A DNA stretch of 41,493 bases, from positions 1-41,493 of the forward strand of contig CALARU010000191.1 in the NCBI GenBank assembly GCA_937888715.1, written 5' to 3'. Made by a program: the position numbers and the translations under genes. Shown in pieces: positions 16,405 to 26,157 of this stretch; within the stretch, counting starts at the first letter, position 1, and each line of letters starts with the position of its first letter. Below the pieces are notes generated by a model. That model did not search any database. It had not been told where the DNA came from and was given only the letters and a program-made list of their open reading frames with translations. This stretch comes from an uncultured Planctomycetaceae bacterium. GTDB taxonomy: Bacteria > Planctomycetota > Planctomycetia > Gemmatales > Gemmataceae.

Positions 16405-19400
16405 TTTTTCCGCTGTTTGCATTTCTGTTTGAAACCCCTATTGCTGCGCTTCTTGCTGCTGCAGGCGCTGTTGCAATTCCTGTTATCATTCATCTTCTGC
16501 GAAGGTTTCGCAGGCAGATTGTTGACCTGCCCACTATTCGTTTTCTTTTAGAAGCAAAAAAAGTTCAGGAGAAACGCTGGCGCATCGAACAATGGTTGTT
16601 GCTTGTACTGCGTTGCTTGATGGTTTTCTTGCTGGCTTCCGCCTGCGCTGCCGCAATGCCTTGGGCTGAACCCTACTGGCGCAAGTTATTCCCGGAGATG
16701 CGCGGGCAACGAATTGCTGGTGTATCTCGTGTGCATACCATTCTTGTTCTGGATGCTTCTCTTAGCATGCTGGCGCAAAAAGATGGGAAATCTGCATTCG
16801 AAAAAGCCAGACAAAATGCTGATCGTTTTGTTCAGGCTTGTAACCCAGGCGATGCCATTAGTTTGGTGCAGATGTCGTTTCCTCCGAAGATAATTATCAA
16901 CGAGGCTGCTGAAGATTTCGATAAAGTGCGGGAGGAAATTTCCGCGATAGCCCCCACTCATGGGTGTGCAGATCTTCCAGGTACACTTGCCTTAGTCGAT
17001 GCTATTTTGCAGAGATCTCCCCCACGGTTTAAAGACCGCAAAGTTCTTTTCGTTTCTGATCTTCAAAAGAGTTCTTGGCTTGGTAATGGTGCAGGCCCTG
17101 CCAATGCCTTGTTCTCTAAAATGCGAACCAAGGCAACTCTTGGGGTTCTTGATGTTGGTGTTGAAATAACTTCTAATCTTGCAATTACAAATCTCGAAAT
17201 AGATGGGCAGATTGCAGGGGTTAGTTCCGAAACTAGATTCATTGCAAAGCTTCAAGCATATGGCGATAAGCCGCAAAACCGTGTTAAAGTTCGATTGCTT
17301 GCCGGTAAAATAGCTCAGGGATCAGACTCTGTTTCTCTTGCTCAAGTGCTTGAGGAATCTGTTGATATGCAGGCTTCTTCGCAAGCTACGGTGTTACTCA
17401 AATACAAGTTCAAAGAGCCGGGCGATTATGCGGTTCAAATGCAGTTAGATCAGGATAATCTTGCAGTTGATGATTCCTGCAGAGTGATCGTTCGGGTCAG
17501 TAAAGAGCTTAATATCCTGCTGGTAAATGGCAGGTATTCTGCGCGTGAGCTTGAAAGATCGACTGGGTTTTTGCAAATTGCCCTCGATAACGAGGGCGTT
17601 GATTCTATTCCTTTGAAGTTCAAGGCACGATCAATCGATGAGCCAAGATTGGCAGACGAATTAAATAAAGGGCTTAGCAATTATGATTCTGTTTTCTTTT
17701 GTGATGTCGCTAGGTGGAGAGCTTCCGAATCGAGAATGGTTGCAGAGTTTGTGCGTAAAGGGGGTGGCGCGGTTTTCTGGTTGGGTGAGCAAGCCGAACC
17801 CGCTTCTTATAACGATAATCTTTTTCAGGAAGGCAAGGGGATTTTACCTGCGAAGCTGATCAAGCCCGTATCTTCGCTGCAGGGTTCGCTCTTTCAATTT
17901 CAATCCGATCCTTCGGCTTTTCAATATCCACCTCTTAGCGCCTTTCGTACTGCTGAAGATAAGCAATCTTTACTCGGCCCGCGATTTACCACTGCTTTTC
18001 AAACTGAACCCTTGCCCAAATCTCTTGTCCGAAATCTTGCGAATTTCAAAAGCGTTATTCTAGGTTCGAATGTGGATGATAATAAAAATGCATCCTTGAC
18101 TGTTCCAGCGTTGTTGGGTTGGCAACCTCCCATTGCTTCCTTGCAAAAGAATTCCAAGGCTACAGATTCACGATCTAAAGGTTGGGTTTACCTTGCTTGT
18201 ACTAGTGCCAATACGGAATGGAACAACTGGCCTGCATATCCCAGTTATCTGCCTTTTGTTCAAGAGTTAATGTTGGCAAGTTGTGCTGGGAAATTAAAAG
18301 AGCATTCGCAACTTTGTGGAACAACGATTGAAGATTACCCCACACAACAATCAGGCGAAGTTAAAATTTCGCTCCCTGATGGCACTGCAGAAACATTGCC
18401 TTTGATTCAGGATCAAGACTTTTCCAGAATGAACTTCAGCAATACCTTTAGATCAGGGTTTTATTTTGCAAGGTACCTCACAACACAGGCCAGTAATTGT
18501 TTTGCAGTAAATCCGATGCTAAGCCCAATGGGTGAGGCAGGGTCCGAATCAGATCTATCCCGTACTTCGTTGGAGGAGATCAATCAGTTTTATCCGGAGG
18601 CGAATTTTTCTCTTGTGAAAGATCCTGAAGCTTTTTTGAATGAAAATAGCTCAGGTACTTCCACTGATAATGAAGACAAAGGGATGTTGAGGGAGAAGAT
18701 TGCAGGTGTATTTCTTTTGTTGTTCCTTCTCTTTTCGATAGGGGAGTTTTTGTTTTCTTGGTTGATGGGGCTGGGCAGATCGCTTACGCCAAGCCTTAAG
18801 AAACCATGGTTGATCATGGGGCTGAGCTGGCTTGTTTTAATTCCTGTTGGATTTTGTATGGTTGGAATACTTGGCAATTCTTCGGGTGCAAATGCGCTCT
18901 CATTTCTACCTGCTAGTGTTGTTGAGAGTTTTGAATCGGTGCGTGGTCGAATTGAAGTCGGGGAAGGTGAAACATTACAAACCAGGTTGATAACTCAAAA
19001 TGAATTCACTCCCGCAATCAACACTAAAGCAGTCAGGCTTTCAATATTTGGGATTCTAACTTTTTGCACCGGTATTGCATTTGTTAGGTTGGTTTTTAAT
19101 CGCAGTGCTTTGGGGGCGATTACTCTTACTGGGTTAAGGTTGGGCTTTTGGTGGGTTCTGCTGTGGATACTACTACCCCAGATTGGCCTTGGGTTTGAAA
19201 GATTTACCTGGCCTGATATTGCAATTATGATTGATGATTCTCAAAGCATGTCGATTGCAGATAAATACCAAGACGAGGCCAGGGATTTGTTTTCGCGTAA
19301 AATTGCAGATGCTTCCAGCCAGCAAGTTACTCGAATTGGAATTGCCCGTGCCATTCTTTCAGAAAATCAAGGCAAGTTTCTTGCAAACATACTTGAAAGA

Positions 19401-21371
19401 AAGTTCCGCATTCACCTTTATCATCTTTCTGCCCGGGCAGAGAAAATAGCCCTTATCACCAAGCCTGAAGAAATTCCTGAAGCCCTTGTTTTAATTCGGG
19501 CCTTGAAACCGGATGCTTCCCATGACAGTAGCAAAATTGGTAATGCCTGCAGGCAGGTGCTTAATGATTTTCGGGGCACCCCCCTTGGAGGCGTGGTTCT
19601 TTTTTCTGATGGAGTTGTTACCGATGGCGAAGAATTGTCGAAGGTGACAAAATTTGCAGTCCAGAGTGCGGTTCCCTTTTTTGCAATTGGGTTGGGTGAA
19701 GAAATGGAACCCAAAGACCTTGCTGTATTGGATGTTCAGGGACCTGATGATATTGCTTTTGGAGACCGGGTGGTGTTGGATGTAAGGGTTTCTTCCGCAG
19801 GGTATAAAAACTTTCGAACCTCGGTGCTCCTTAAGGAAAAAGGTAAGCCTGATATTATTGATAAGCAGGAAATAACCCTTGATGAAACAGGTATACCTTC
19901 CGTAATACGCTTGGTCGATAAACCAAAAACCGAGGGGCTGAAACTTTATGAAATTGAGATCCCAATACAGAAGGAAGAATCGCAAGCGACGAATAACCGG
20001 CTCGAAAAAAATGTTCTTGTTCAACAAGCCAGCACGGTAAGAATTCTCTTTGTCGAAGGTTGTAGGCGTTATGAGTATCAATACTTGAAAACATTGCTCG
20101 AAAGGCAGGCGGAAGTTCCAGGTGGGAGAAAACTTTTCTCGTTGAATGTGCTTTTGCTGGAAGCAGATCCAGATTTCCCATCACAGGATCGCACTGCGAT
20201 TGCAGACCTTCCCACTCGAGGTGAGTTGTTTCTTTACGATGTTGTGATTTTTGGTGATGTTGACCCCAAATCGAGGGAATCTACAAAATTCAAACGATTC
20301 CTTACAGACCTCACCGAATTCGCACGCGAAAAAGGAGGAGGCGTACTTTTCTTGGCAGGGCAAAGATTCTTCCCTGCAGAGTATGCTGCTTCTTTGCGCG
20401 ATTTGTTGCCTGTAGAAATTAATGCTAATCCATTGATTGAATCGCCCGAAGGAATCATTCAGGGCTACAGGATGATTCCCGCGCCTTCTGCGAGCACGCA
20501 CCCTATTTTTAGATTTCATTCAGAGGAAAAAGAAAATAGTAATCTTTGGAGTCACATGAAGGAAATGTATTGGTGCTTTGCAGGTGTGGTGCCTAAGAAA
20601 GGTGCAGAAGTGCTTGCGAGTGCGGAGGGAGGCAATCTCGGGGTATCAGGCAAAAATGTGCCGCTCATGGTGCTCCAGTACTATGGTGCGGGCCGGGTTT
20701 TGTTTTTTGCATTTGACGAATCTTGGCGCTGGGCGTACCGAGAGGATCAGGGCTATTACAATTATTTCTGGCTGCAGACTCTGCGTTTTCTTTCCCGAAA
20801 TTCTGTCTCCAAGATTTCGCTTAAACTCGATAAAACCGGAAACTATAGGCGGGGCGATTCCATCCGGGTTCTTGTTCGACTTCCTCTTGATGCTTCAGGT
20901 GCAGAAGCTAATTCCACCGTTCGTGTGTCGATGGAAAAGAAAAATATACAAGATGGCAAAGGGAAAGAAATTATTACCCTTGAACTTGCCAAAGTTGTTG
21001 GCAGTAGGGGAGCTTTCGAAAGTGTTATTGATAATGCCCGTGAAGGTAAATATCTTTTTCAGGTGTTGCAACCCCGTAAGCAAGATGCAGCGCCCTTTGT
21101 TGAGTGCATTGTTCTACCGCCACCGGGTGAAATGGAAAAGCTGACCATGGCGCAAAATGATTTAACGAAGATGGCGCTTACCACGCAGGGCAAATTCTAT
21201 TTCCCTGACCAGACCGCTTCATTGCCTGCTGATCTCCCCAGCGGTTTTCAAATTTCATCTGGTTCCCCTTCGCCCCCTTGGGATTTATGGAACCATCCAT
21301 TTGTTTTTGTCCTCGTTTTATTACTGTTAACCTTGAATTGGTTTTTGGGAAGGCGCTTGCAACTGTTATAG
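16401..21371 (+). CDS. Giant BatA/VWA fusion protein with two MIDAS-type VWA domains
   Basis: The 1656-residue protein joins two modules normally seen as separate proteins. Module 1 (about 1-785) has a BatA-type N-terminus with two hydrophobic segments (about 16-32 and 64-86), a VWA domain with MIDAS D118-x-S120-x-S122, and a glutamine-amidotransferase-like fold (NILLVNGRYSARE near 373). Membrane segments at about 766-786 and 800-822, and another near 870-890, mark the junction. Module 2 has a second VWA domain (D945-x-S947-x-S949, with VVLFSDG at 1065-1071), a second amidotransferase-like fold, and a C-terminal helix at about 1633-1652. No frameshift or stop lies at the junction. The start is a TTG overlapping the DUF58 stop (TTGA). 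VWA proteins beside MoxR are usual substrates or partners of the ATPase. The amidotransferase folds appear to lack a clear catalytic triad and may be binding domains. Confidence 0.88.
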   Translation: MIFPLFAFLFETPIAALLAAAGAVAIPVIIHLLRRFRRQIVDLPTIRFLLEAKKVQEKRWRIEQWLLLVLRCLMVFLLASACAAAMPWAEPYWRKLFPEMRGQRIAGVSRVHTILVLDASLSMLAQKDGKSAFEKARQNADRFVQACNPGDAISLVQMSFPPKIIINEAAEDFDKVREEISAIAPTHGCADLPGTLALVDAILQRSPPRFKDRKVLFVSDLQKSSWLGNGAGPANALFSKMRTKATLGVLDVGVEITSNLAITNLEIDGQIAGVSSETRFIAKLQAYGDKPQNRVKVRLLAGKIAQGSDSVSLAQVLEESVDMQASSQATVLLKYKFKEPGDYAVQMQLDQDNLAVDDSCRVIVRVSKELNILLVNGRYSARELERSTGFLQIALDNEGVDSIPLKFKARSIDEPRLADELNKGLSNYDSVFFCDVARWRASESRMVAEFVRKGGGAVFWLGEQAEPASYNDNLFQEGKGILPAKLIKPVSSLQGSLFQFQSDPSAFQYPPLSAFRTAEDKQSLLGPRFTTAFQTEPLPKSLVRNLANFKSVILGSNVDDNKNASLTVPALLGWQPPIASLQKNSKATDSRSKGWVYLACTSANTEWNNWPAYPSYLPFVQELMLASCAGKLKEHSQLCGTTIEDYPTQQSGEVKISLPDGTAETLPLIQDQDFSRMNFSNTFRSGFYFARYLTTQASNCFAVNPMLSPMGEAGSESDLSRTSLEEINQFYPEANFSLVKDPEAFLNENSSGTSTDNEDKGMLREKIAGVFLLLFLLFSIGEFLFSWLMGLGRSLTPSLKKPWLIMGLSWLVLIPVGFCMVGILGNSSGANALSFLPASVVESFESVRGRIEVGEGETLQTRLITQNEFTPAINTKAVRLSIFGILTFCTGIAFVRLVFNRSALGAITLTGLRLGFWWVLLWILLPQIGLGFERFTWPDIAIMIDDSQSMSIADKYQDEARDLFSRKIADASSQQVTRIGIARAILSENQGKFLANILERKFRIHLYHLSARAEKIALITKPEEIPEALVLIRALKPDASHDSSKIGNACRQVLNDFRGTPLGGVVLFSDGVVTDGEELSKVTKFAVQSAVPFFAIGLGEEMEPKDLAVLDVQGPDDIAFGDRVVLDVRVSSAGYKNFRTSVLLKEKGKPDIIDKQEITLDETGIPSVIRLVDKPKTEGLKLYEIEIPIQKEESQATNNRLEKNVLVQQASTVRILFVEGCRRYEYQYLKTLLERQAEVPGGRKLFSLNVLLLEADPDFPSQDRTAIADLPTRGELFLYDVVIFGDVDPKSRESTKFKRFLTDLTEFAREKGGGVLFLAGQRFFPAEYAASLRDLLPVEINANPLIESPEGIIQGYRMIPAPSASTHPIFRFHSEEKENSNLWSHMKEMYWCFAGVVPKKGAEVLASAEGGNLGVSGKNVPLMVLQYYGAGRVLFFAFDESWRWAYREDQGYYNYFWLQTLRFLSRNSVSKISLKLDKTGNYRRGDSIRVLVRLPLDASGAEANSTVRVSMEKKNIQDGKGKEIITLELAKVVGSRGAFESVIDNAREGKYLFQVLQPRKQDAAPFVECIVLPPPGEMEKLTMAQNDLTKMALTTQGKFYFPDQTASLPADLPSGFQISSGSPSPPWDLWNHPFVFVLVLLLLTLNWFLGRRLQLL

Positions 21372-21406
21372 TTAAATATGCTAATTAAAAGGACTGGATA
21401 CACACC

Positions 21407-24400
21407 ATGACTTTGCTTACCAAAGAGATTGAAGCTTCACCGGATGCAGAGCGTTTGCAACGCCTTATGGCTTCCATTTTGTTGCAGAACAAAGTCTATG
21501 GTTTTTTTCGGGCGATCTTTATTTGGGCATTATTCACCAGCTTGGTTTTATCCAGTCTGGTTGTTTTGGAGTATCATTTTCATTTAGACTCTTGGTTGCG
21601 TGCAGTATCCTTGGTTTTATGGCTTGCTAGTTCCACTTTTGCATTTCTATTCTTGTTTAAACCCATTAACCGTGGTTCCTTGACTGCAACACAGTTGGCT
21701 TTGCAAATGGAGGGCATTGATCCGCAATTAAAAGATTCCCTGGCCAGTGCCATTTATTTTCTTGAACAGAACAAAACCATGGAAGGTGCCTCTGCAGAAT
21801 TAGTGGTAAAGGCGATAGCAGATGCTTTTGACAAAGTAATGCTTGCGGACGTTTTTTTCAAGGTTCATGTGCGCTGGGTGGGTGTTAGTTTTCTAATATC
21901 AGGTGCGTTTTTATTTACGATGCTGTTGGTTTTTCTTGGTTACATGCCTTTTTCTGGGGTGGCGCTGGCTCGGGTGATCTTGCCTTATGAAAATATAGCG
22001 TGGCCTACTCTTACTCAAATTGAAGTGGTTGCCCCAAAGCCCAAAGTTGGGAAAAATGAAACACTACGAATCGTTGCAAGGATCAAAGGTAAAACTCCCC
22101 AGCAAGCCACGGTTCTGGTTCATTGCGAGGGGGCTTTGCATTCTAAACTAATCGCAGATATTCAAACTGGTGAAGGCAATGTTTCGGAATTAATCGGGAA
22201 AATTGATGTCTCTGCGATAGGCCGTGATTTTGCGTTGCAAATATTCGCAGGTGATGCAGTTTCTGATGTTTATCAGATAACGGTTCTAGCCCCGCCGTTG
22301 TTTTTAGATATTGATGGAAATCCTTCTCCAACAGTAACTTGCCTACCTCCTTTCTATACTGGATTGCCTTCGCCTTTAAAAATCTCCCCTGGCACTTCGC
22401 AATTAGATGTTCCGCTTGGAAGTAATTTAGTATTTAAAGGGCTTGCGGATCGCACGCTTAAATCTGCCCGCCTCGAATTCCAGCCCGAAAATAAAGATCT
22501 TCTGCCAGGTATTGTAGGGGCCTTGTTTTCCGCAGGCGATCAGTGGGCAACTTTAGTATTGCTGCCAATTGCCAAAGCTTCTGCTGCAGAAACTGCAATT
22601 TCTTTGGATACCTTGAATACTGGATTTGAAATTTCATTTACCCCAATAGCTTCGGGGATTTATTCGGTTGTGATTGAGGATGAAAGCGATTTATATGCGA
22701 TTCGAAGTTTTGACCTACAGGTTCGTGCTGATCCTTCGCCTTTGGTAAAAATGGATTCTTCGCTTGCGAATAGCGGGTATTTGCAATTGTTTCCCGAAGC
22801 TGAAGTTGCCCTTAAAATATCTGCTGAAGATGTGCTTTATGGGTTAAATTCCGTTGGTATTGAGTTTAAAGGGGCGCAAGATGCCTTTAAAAATTCGGGT
22901 GCAGATTTTTGGAACCAAACTTTGGTTGACAATAATGGGATTAGAACCAAGCCCGTAAATAATCTTTTACTGGATCATGTGGTTAAACTGAAGGATTTGA
23001 AAAACGCAAATGGTTCTTCTTTTAAGGCAGGCGATCGCTTTTCATTTCGTTATATAGCCAGTGACCATGACGATATTTTGCCTCTGAAACCCCGGGGCGG
23101 TTCTGAATGGTTGGAAATTCAAATTGTCGATCGCAATGGAATTGAATTATCACTTGAGAAAGCTCAAGAGAAGGCTAGGCAGGAATTATTGAAGGTCAGG
23201 GATGTTCAGCGCAAGGCGACCAAAGATACCCGGTTTGCCTTGGATCAAATTAAATCCAAGGAAGAAGGCGTTCAAAAAGCAATGGAAGCTGTTCAGTCAG
23301 CAGAGCAGGGGCAAAAAAATGTAGCTGAACGGCTTGGAGAAAAAGAATCAGGACTTCTAGGCGGTATTGAGAAAATTAGGAAGCTTGCGGAAGCTAACAA
23401 GTTGAAATCTTCTGCTTCATTGAGTCGGCTTAATGAACTGGGAAAAGAAATCAAAAAAATCGAAGAAGGAGAGTTGGCGCAAGCAGAGTTGCAATTGTCG
23501 GAGGCCTCCAAACGATTGGAATCTGCAGATGCTGGAAAAGGATTGGAAAAAGAAAAATTGACTGCTGCGCTTGAGAAGTCGTTGAGGAATCAACAAGAAG
23601 TTGAGAAAAGCTTGGATGGGTTGCTTAAAAACCTTGAGCCATGGGCCGGCCTTGCCGAAATGCGTTCCGATGCCCGGGAGACACTGCTTGAACTGGAAGA
23701 TTTGAAACGGAAGTTGGAGGATACGCAAAAGCAAGATCCCTCAGCATTGGGGAAGAAGACTGATGAGCTTACTCCGATGCAAAAAGAAAAGATCGAGAAT
23801 CTTTCGGTGCAGCAAAGCAAGGTAGCTCAGAAAGCAATGAACCTCGTTGATAAAATGAATAAATCAACGCAGGAGAAAAAAGGGCTAGAGGAGTCGGTTG
23901 CTAAAAATATCAAGGATGCCCTCGAGTTGCCTGATGTTAAGGAATTGAAAAACAACCTTCGTTCTGCAAAAGAAGAAATTGAATCCAACCGATTGACGGA
24001 CGCATCAAAATCGCAAGCTAAGGCTGTGGAAGGGATACAAGAGATATTGGAAAAGCTTGAAGAAAACCCGCAGGAGATGAATCAAAAGTTGGCGAAAAAA
24101 TTGCGTGAGGTTCAAAAGCAACTCGAGGAGATGAAACAAGAGATGCAAACTTTGCGTAAAAAACGCGATGAAGCGCAAAAGATCAAAAATGATGATCAGA
24201 AAAAAGATGCCCTCCAGAAGAACAATGATGAGATGGAAAAACTAGCTTCCAAAATGGAAGAGATGGCTAAAACTCTGAGCAGGTTAAAGAACGAAAATGA
24301 AGGCGGTAATCTCGAAGATTCAGCCAAAGAATTAAGGCGTATAGCTCAAAATCCACAAGAGAACCCAGGTGTTAACCCTGAGTTAAATCCTCTTGATAAA

Positions 24401-25195
24401 GCTCAGGAAAAATTGCAGAGGGAAATACAAGACGTGCAACAGTTGGCAAAAGAAACCGAAGAGAAATTACAAAGAGAGCGCCTAGAGAAGATTGCTGAAA
24501 GTATAAAGCTGCTTTCTGAAAGGCAGGAATCTTTGGTAAAAGAATCCGAGAGGTTTGATATTTTGCTGAATGAAAAAGGAGCATGGACCCGTGCCCAGAT
24601 TCTTTCACTTACTGGCTTTGCACGATCCCAAACTGGCCTTGCTGAGGAAACCGAACTTGTTGCTTCACGCGATCTTGATGGATTGCCTGTGTTTATGAAA
24701 ACTATCGGCATGGCAGGTAGATCGATGCGCAACGCTGCAAAATTATCGGAACGAAATTCTCGAACTCAAACCAAAGGGCCGCCACTTTCAGAAAAAGTCG
24801 TGCCTGTGCAAAAAGAAGCTTTGCAACGATTGATGCAATTTCAAAATGCACTCAAGGAAGAAATTGGGCAGCTTGCCTCTGCAGCAAAGGATAATGAAGC
24901 GGAAGAAAAACAGGAGAAAAACACCGAAGAAGGCAAACCAAATCAATCCGGGGGAGGAGCGCAAGATCGTAAGCCACCATCGATTGCCCAGCTTAAATTG
25001 TTGCGTAATTTACAGGCAGATTTGTATGATCGAACCGAGCAACTTTCTACCAAGTTTCCCGATTCTAAAAAGATGCCAGAAGATAGCAGACGGGAAATGC
25101 TCAATCTTCAAAAAGATCAACGGGAAGTAGGAGAATTGTTGGAAATCCTTATCGAGTTTAATCGCAAAAATGCACCCCAGGGAGATTTGCAATGA
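21407..25195 (+). CDS. DUF4175-like large membrane protein with long coiled coil
   Basis: The 1262-residue protein has three membrane helices (about 35-55, 64-84, 156-178), an extracytoplasmic part of about 400 residues rich in predicted beta structure, and then a very long charged coiled-coil region (about 580-1075) rich in Lys, Glu, Gln and Leu. Near 1150-1185 a short Glu/Lys/Gly-rich linker precedes a conserved C-terminal part. This resembles the DUF4175-type proteins found downstream of MoxR/DUF58/VWA genes. The coiled coil could span the periplasm or form filaments; no enzymatic motif is visible. AAAAGGA lies 13 bases before the ATG. The stop overlaps the next start as ATGA. A second protein of the same architecture starts at 39350. 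Confidence 0.85.
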   Translation: MTLLTKEIEASPDAERLQRLMASILLQNKVYGFFRAIFIWALFTSLVLSSLVVLEYHFHLDSWLRAVSLVLWLASSTFAFLFLFKPINRGSLTATQLALQMEGIDPQLKDSLASAIYFLEQNKTMEGASAELVVKAIADAFDKVMLADVFFKVHVRWVGVSFLISGAFLFTMLLVFLGYMPFSGVALARVILPYENIAWPTLTQIEVVAPKPKVGKNETLRIVARIKGKTPQQATVLVHCEGALHSKLIADIQTGEGNVSELIGKIDVSAIGRDFALQIFAGDAVSDVYQITVLAPPLFLDIDGNPSPTVTCLPPFYTGLPSPLKISPGTSQLDVPLGSNLVFKGLADRTLKSARLEFQPENKDLLPGIVGALFSAGDQWATLVLLPIAKASAAETAISLDTLNTGFEISFTPIASGIYSVVIEDESDLYAIRSFDLQVRADPSPLVKMDSSLANSGYLQLFPEAEVALKISAEDVLYGLNSVGIEFKGAQDAFKNSGADFWNQTLVDNNGIRTKPVNNLLLDHVVKLKDLKNANGSSFKAGDRFSFRYIASDHDDILPLKPRGGSEWLEIQIVDRNGIELSLEKAQEKARQELLKVRDVQRKATKDTRFALDQIKSKEEGVQKAMEAVQSAEQGQKNVAERLGEKESGLLGGIEKIRKLAEANKLKSSASLSRLNELGKEIKKIEEGELAQAELQLSEASKRLESADAGKGLEKEKLTAALEKSLRNQQEVEKSLDGLLKNLEPWAGLAEMRSDARETLLELEDLKRKLEDTQKQDPSALGKKTDELTPMQKEKIENLSVQQSKVAQKAMNLVDKMNKSTQEKKGLEESVAKNIKDALELPDVKELKNNLRSAKEEIESNRLTDASKSQAKAVEGIQEILEKLEENPQEMNQKLAKKLREVQKQLEEMKQEMQTLRKKRDEAQKIKNDDQKKDALQKNNDEMEKLASKMEEMAKTLSRLKNENEGGNLEDSAKELRRIAQNPQENPGVNPELNPLDKAQEKLQREIQDVQQLAKETEEKLQRERLEKIAESIKLLSERQESLVKESERFDILLNEKGAWTRAQILSLTGFARSQTGLAEETELVASRDLDGLPVFMKTIGMAGRSMRNAAKLSERNSRTQTKGPPLSEKVVPVQKEALQRLMQFQNALKEEIGQLASAAKDNEAEEKQEKNTEEGKPNQSGGGAQDRKPPSIAQLKLLRNLQADLYDRTEQLSTKFPDSKKMPEDSRREMLNLQKDQREVGELLEILIEFNRKNAPQGDLQ

Positions 25196-26157
25196 TGATT
25201 AGGATTATCATGCTGTGCTCTCTTTTACTTGTTTCGGGGGCAATGATTGCTCAAGAAAAAGAGTCTGTTCCCACTCAAGAAAAATCAAGCGATGAAGGCC
25301 CGGTTAGGTTGAAAAAGAAGAAAGCTATGCCTGCGGAACCTCAGGAAAAACCAAAAGATTCTGCGATTGTTCCAAGTGATAAAAATAAACCCGAGTCTAA
25401 CCCTGAAAAGAAAAAAGATAAGGGAACTCCACCACCAATAGAAATGGAGCAACCGAAAGATAATCTTGAAGAAGAAGAGATTTTTGGACGAATCGGGAAA
25501 AATCTCAAGGATGTTGACGACAGATTAGGAAACCTTGAGTTAGGGGAAGCGACTCTGCAAAAACAACGCGATATTCTTGAAGATATTGATAAACTGCTCA
25601 AAAAGAATCAAAGCAATCAATCTCAGTCGAATCAGTCCCAATCTAAATCTTCATCGAAAAGCGAAAGCCCAAATAAACAACCAAAAGGCTCGCCTGATAA
25701 CCAAGATTCCAACGCTAATGATTCGGATAAAGGGCAGGATAAACAGAAACAAGGTGGGCCGAAGCAAGGGCAGCAAGGCGCAGATTCTGGGAAACAACAA
25801 AAACAGGGCGGCCAAGGCAAAGCTGATCCCGATGGAAAACCCGATGCAGGGAAAGGGCAGCCTAAAGATATGCAGGGTAAAGGCGACAAAGGTGCATCTG
25901 AAAAATCAGAGGTTGCGAATCAGGGTAAAGGTGATGACAAAAATTCCAAGTCTGGGGATGGAGGCAAAACCGACCCTTCTAAAAATAAGGTGAATCCTGC
26001 TGCCGATGTTTTTAAAGAGGCTTGGGGGCATTTACCCGAAACATTGCGGGCAGAGCTTAATGCTTATGGTGTGCCCAACCAATTCATGGACCGTTATGAT
26101 GAGATGATTCGAAAATATTATGCAAAGGTAGCTGAAAAGGGTGCCAGGAAAAAGTGA
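25192..26157 (+). CDS. Secreted low-complexity Lys/Gln/Gly/Asp-rich protein
   Basis: The 321-residue protein has a signal peptide (about 1-21, ending MIAQ). A charged region follows, then a short helical part (about 95-137, LGEATLQKQRDILEDIDKLL), a low-complexity stretch of about 130 residues made almost only of Lys, Gln, Gly, Ser, Asp, Asn and Pro, and a folded C-terminal piece (WGHLPETLRAEL through MDRYDEMIRKYYAKVAEKG). The last segment is the part most likely to be conserved in relatives. It is coupled to the gene before (ATGA) and after (TGATG), so it is likely a component of the same envelope complex. No function can be assigned. Confidence 0.82.
   Translation: MMIRIIMLCSLLLVSGAMIAQEKESVPTQEKSSDEGPVRLKKKKAMPAEPQEKPKDSAIVPSDKNKPESNPEKKKDKGTPPPIEMEQPKDNLEEEEIFGRIGKNLKDVDDRLGNLELGEATLQKQRDILEDIDKLLKKNQSNQSQSNQSQSKSSSKSESPNKQPKGSPDNQDSNANDSDKGQDKQKQGGPKQGQQGADSGKQQKQGGQGKADPDGKPDAGKGQPKDMQGKGDKGASEKSEVANQGKGDDKNSKSGDGGKTDPSKNKVNPAADVFKEAWGHLPETLRAELNAYGVPNQFMDRYDEMIRKYYAKVAEKGARKK

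Noticed and set aside
19491-20081. 196-codon open frame on the minus strand
   Set aside because: It lies wholly inside the VWA fusion gene, whose motifs are clear; the antisense product shows no recognisable domain.
20578-21144. 188-codon open frame on the plus strand in another frame
   Set aside because: It overlaps the conserved C-terminal half of the VWA fusion gene; the peptide is cysteine- and arginine-rich without domain features.
18684-21371. A separate second VWA gene starting at an internal ATG (18684, 18765 or 18816)
   Set aside because: There is no stop codon between the two halves and no ribosome-binding site that stands out, so one fused gene is the simpler reading.
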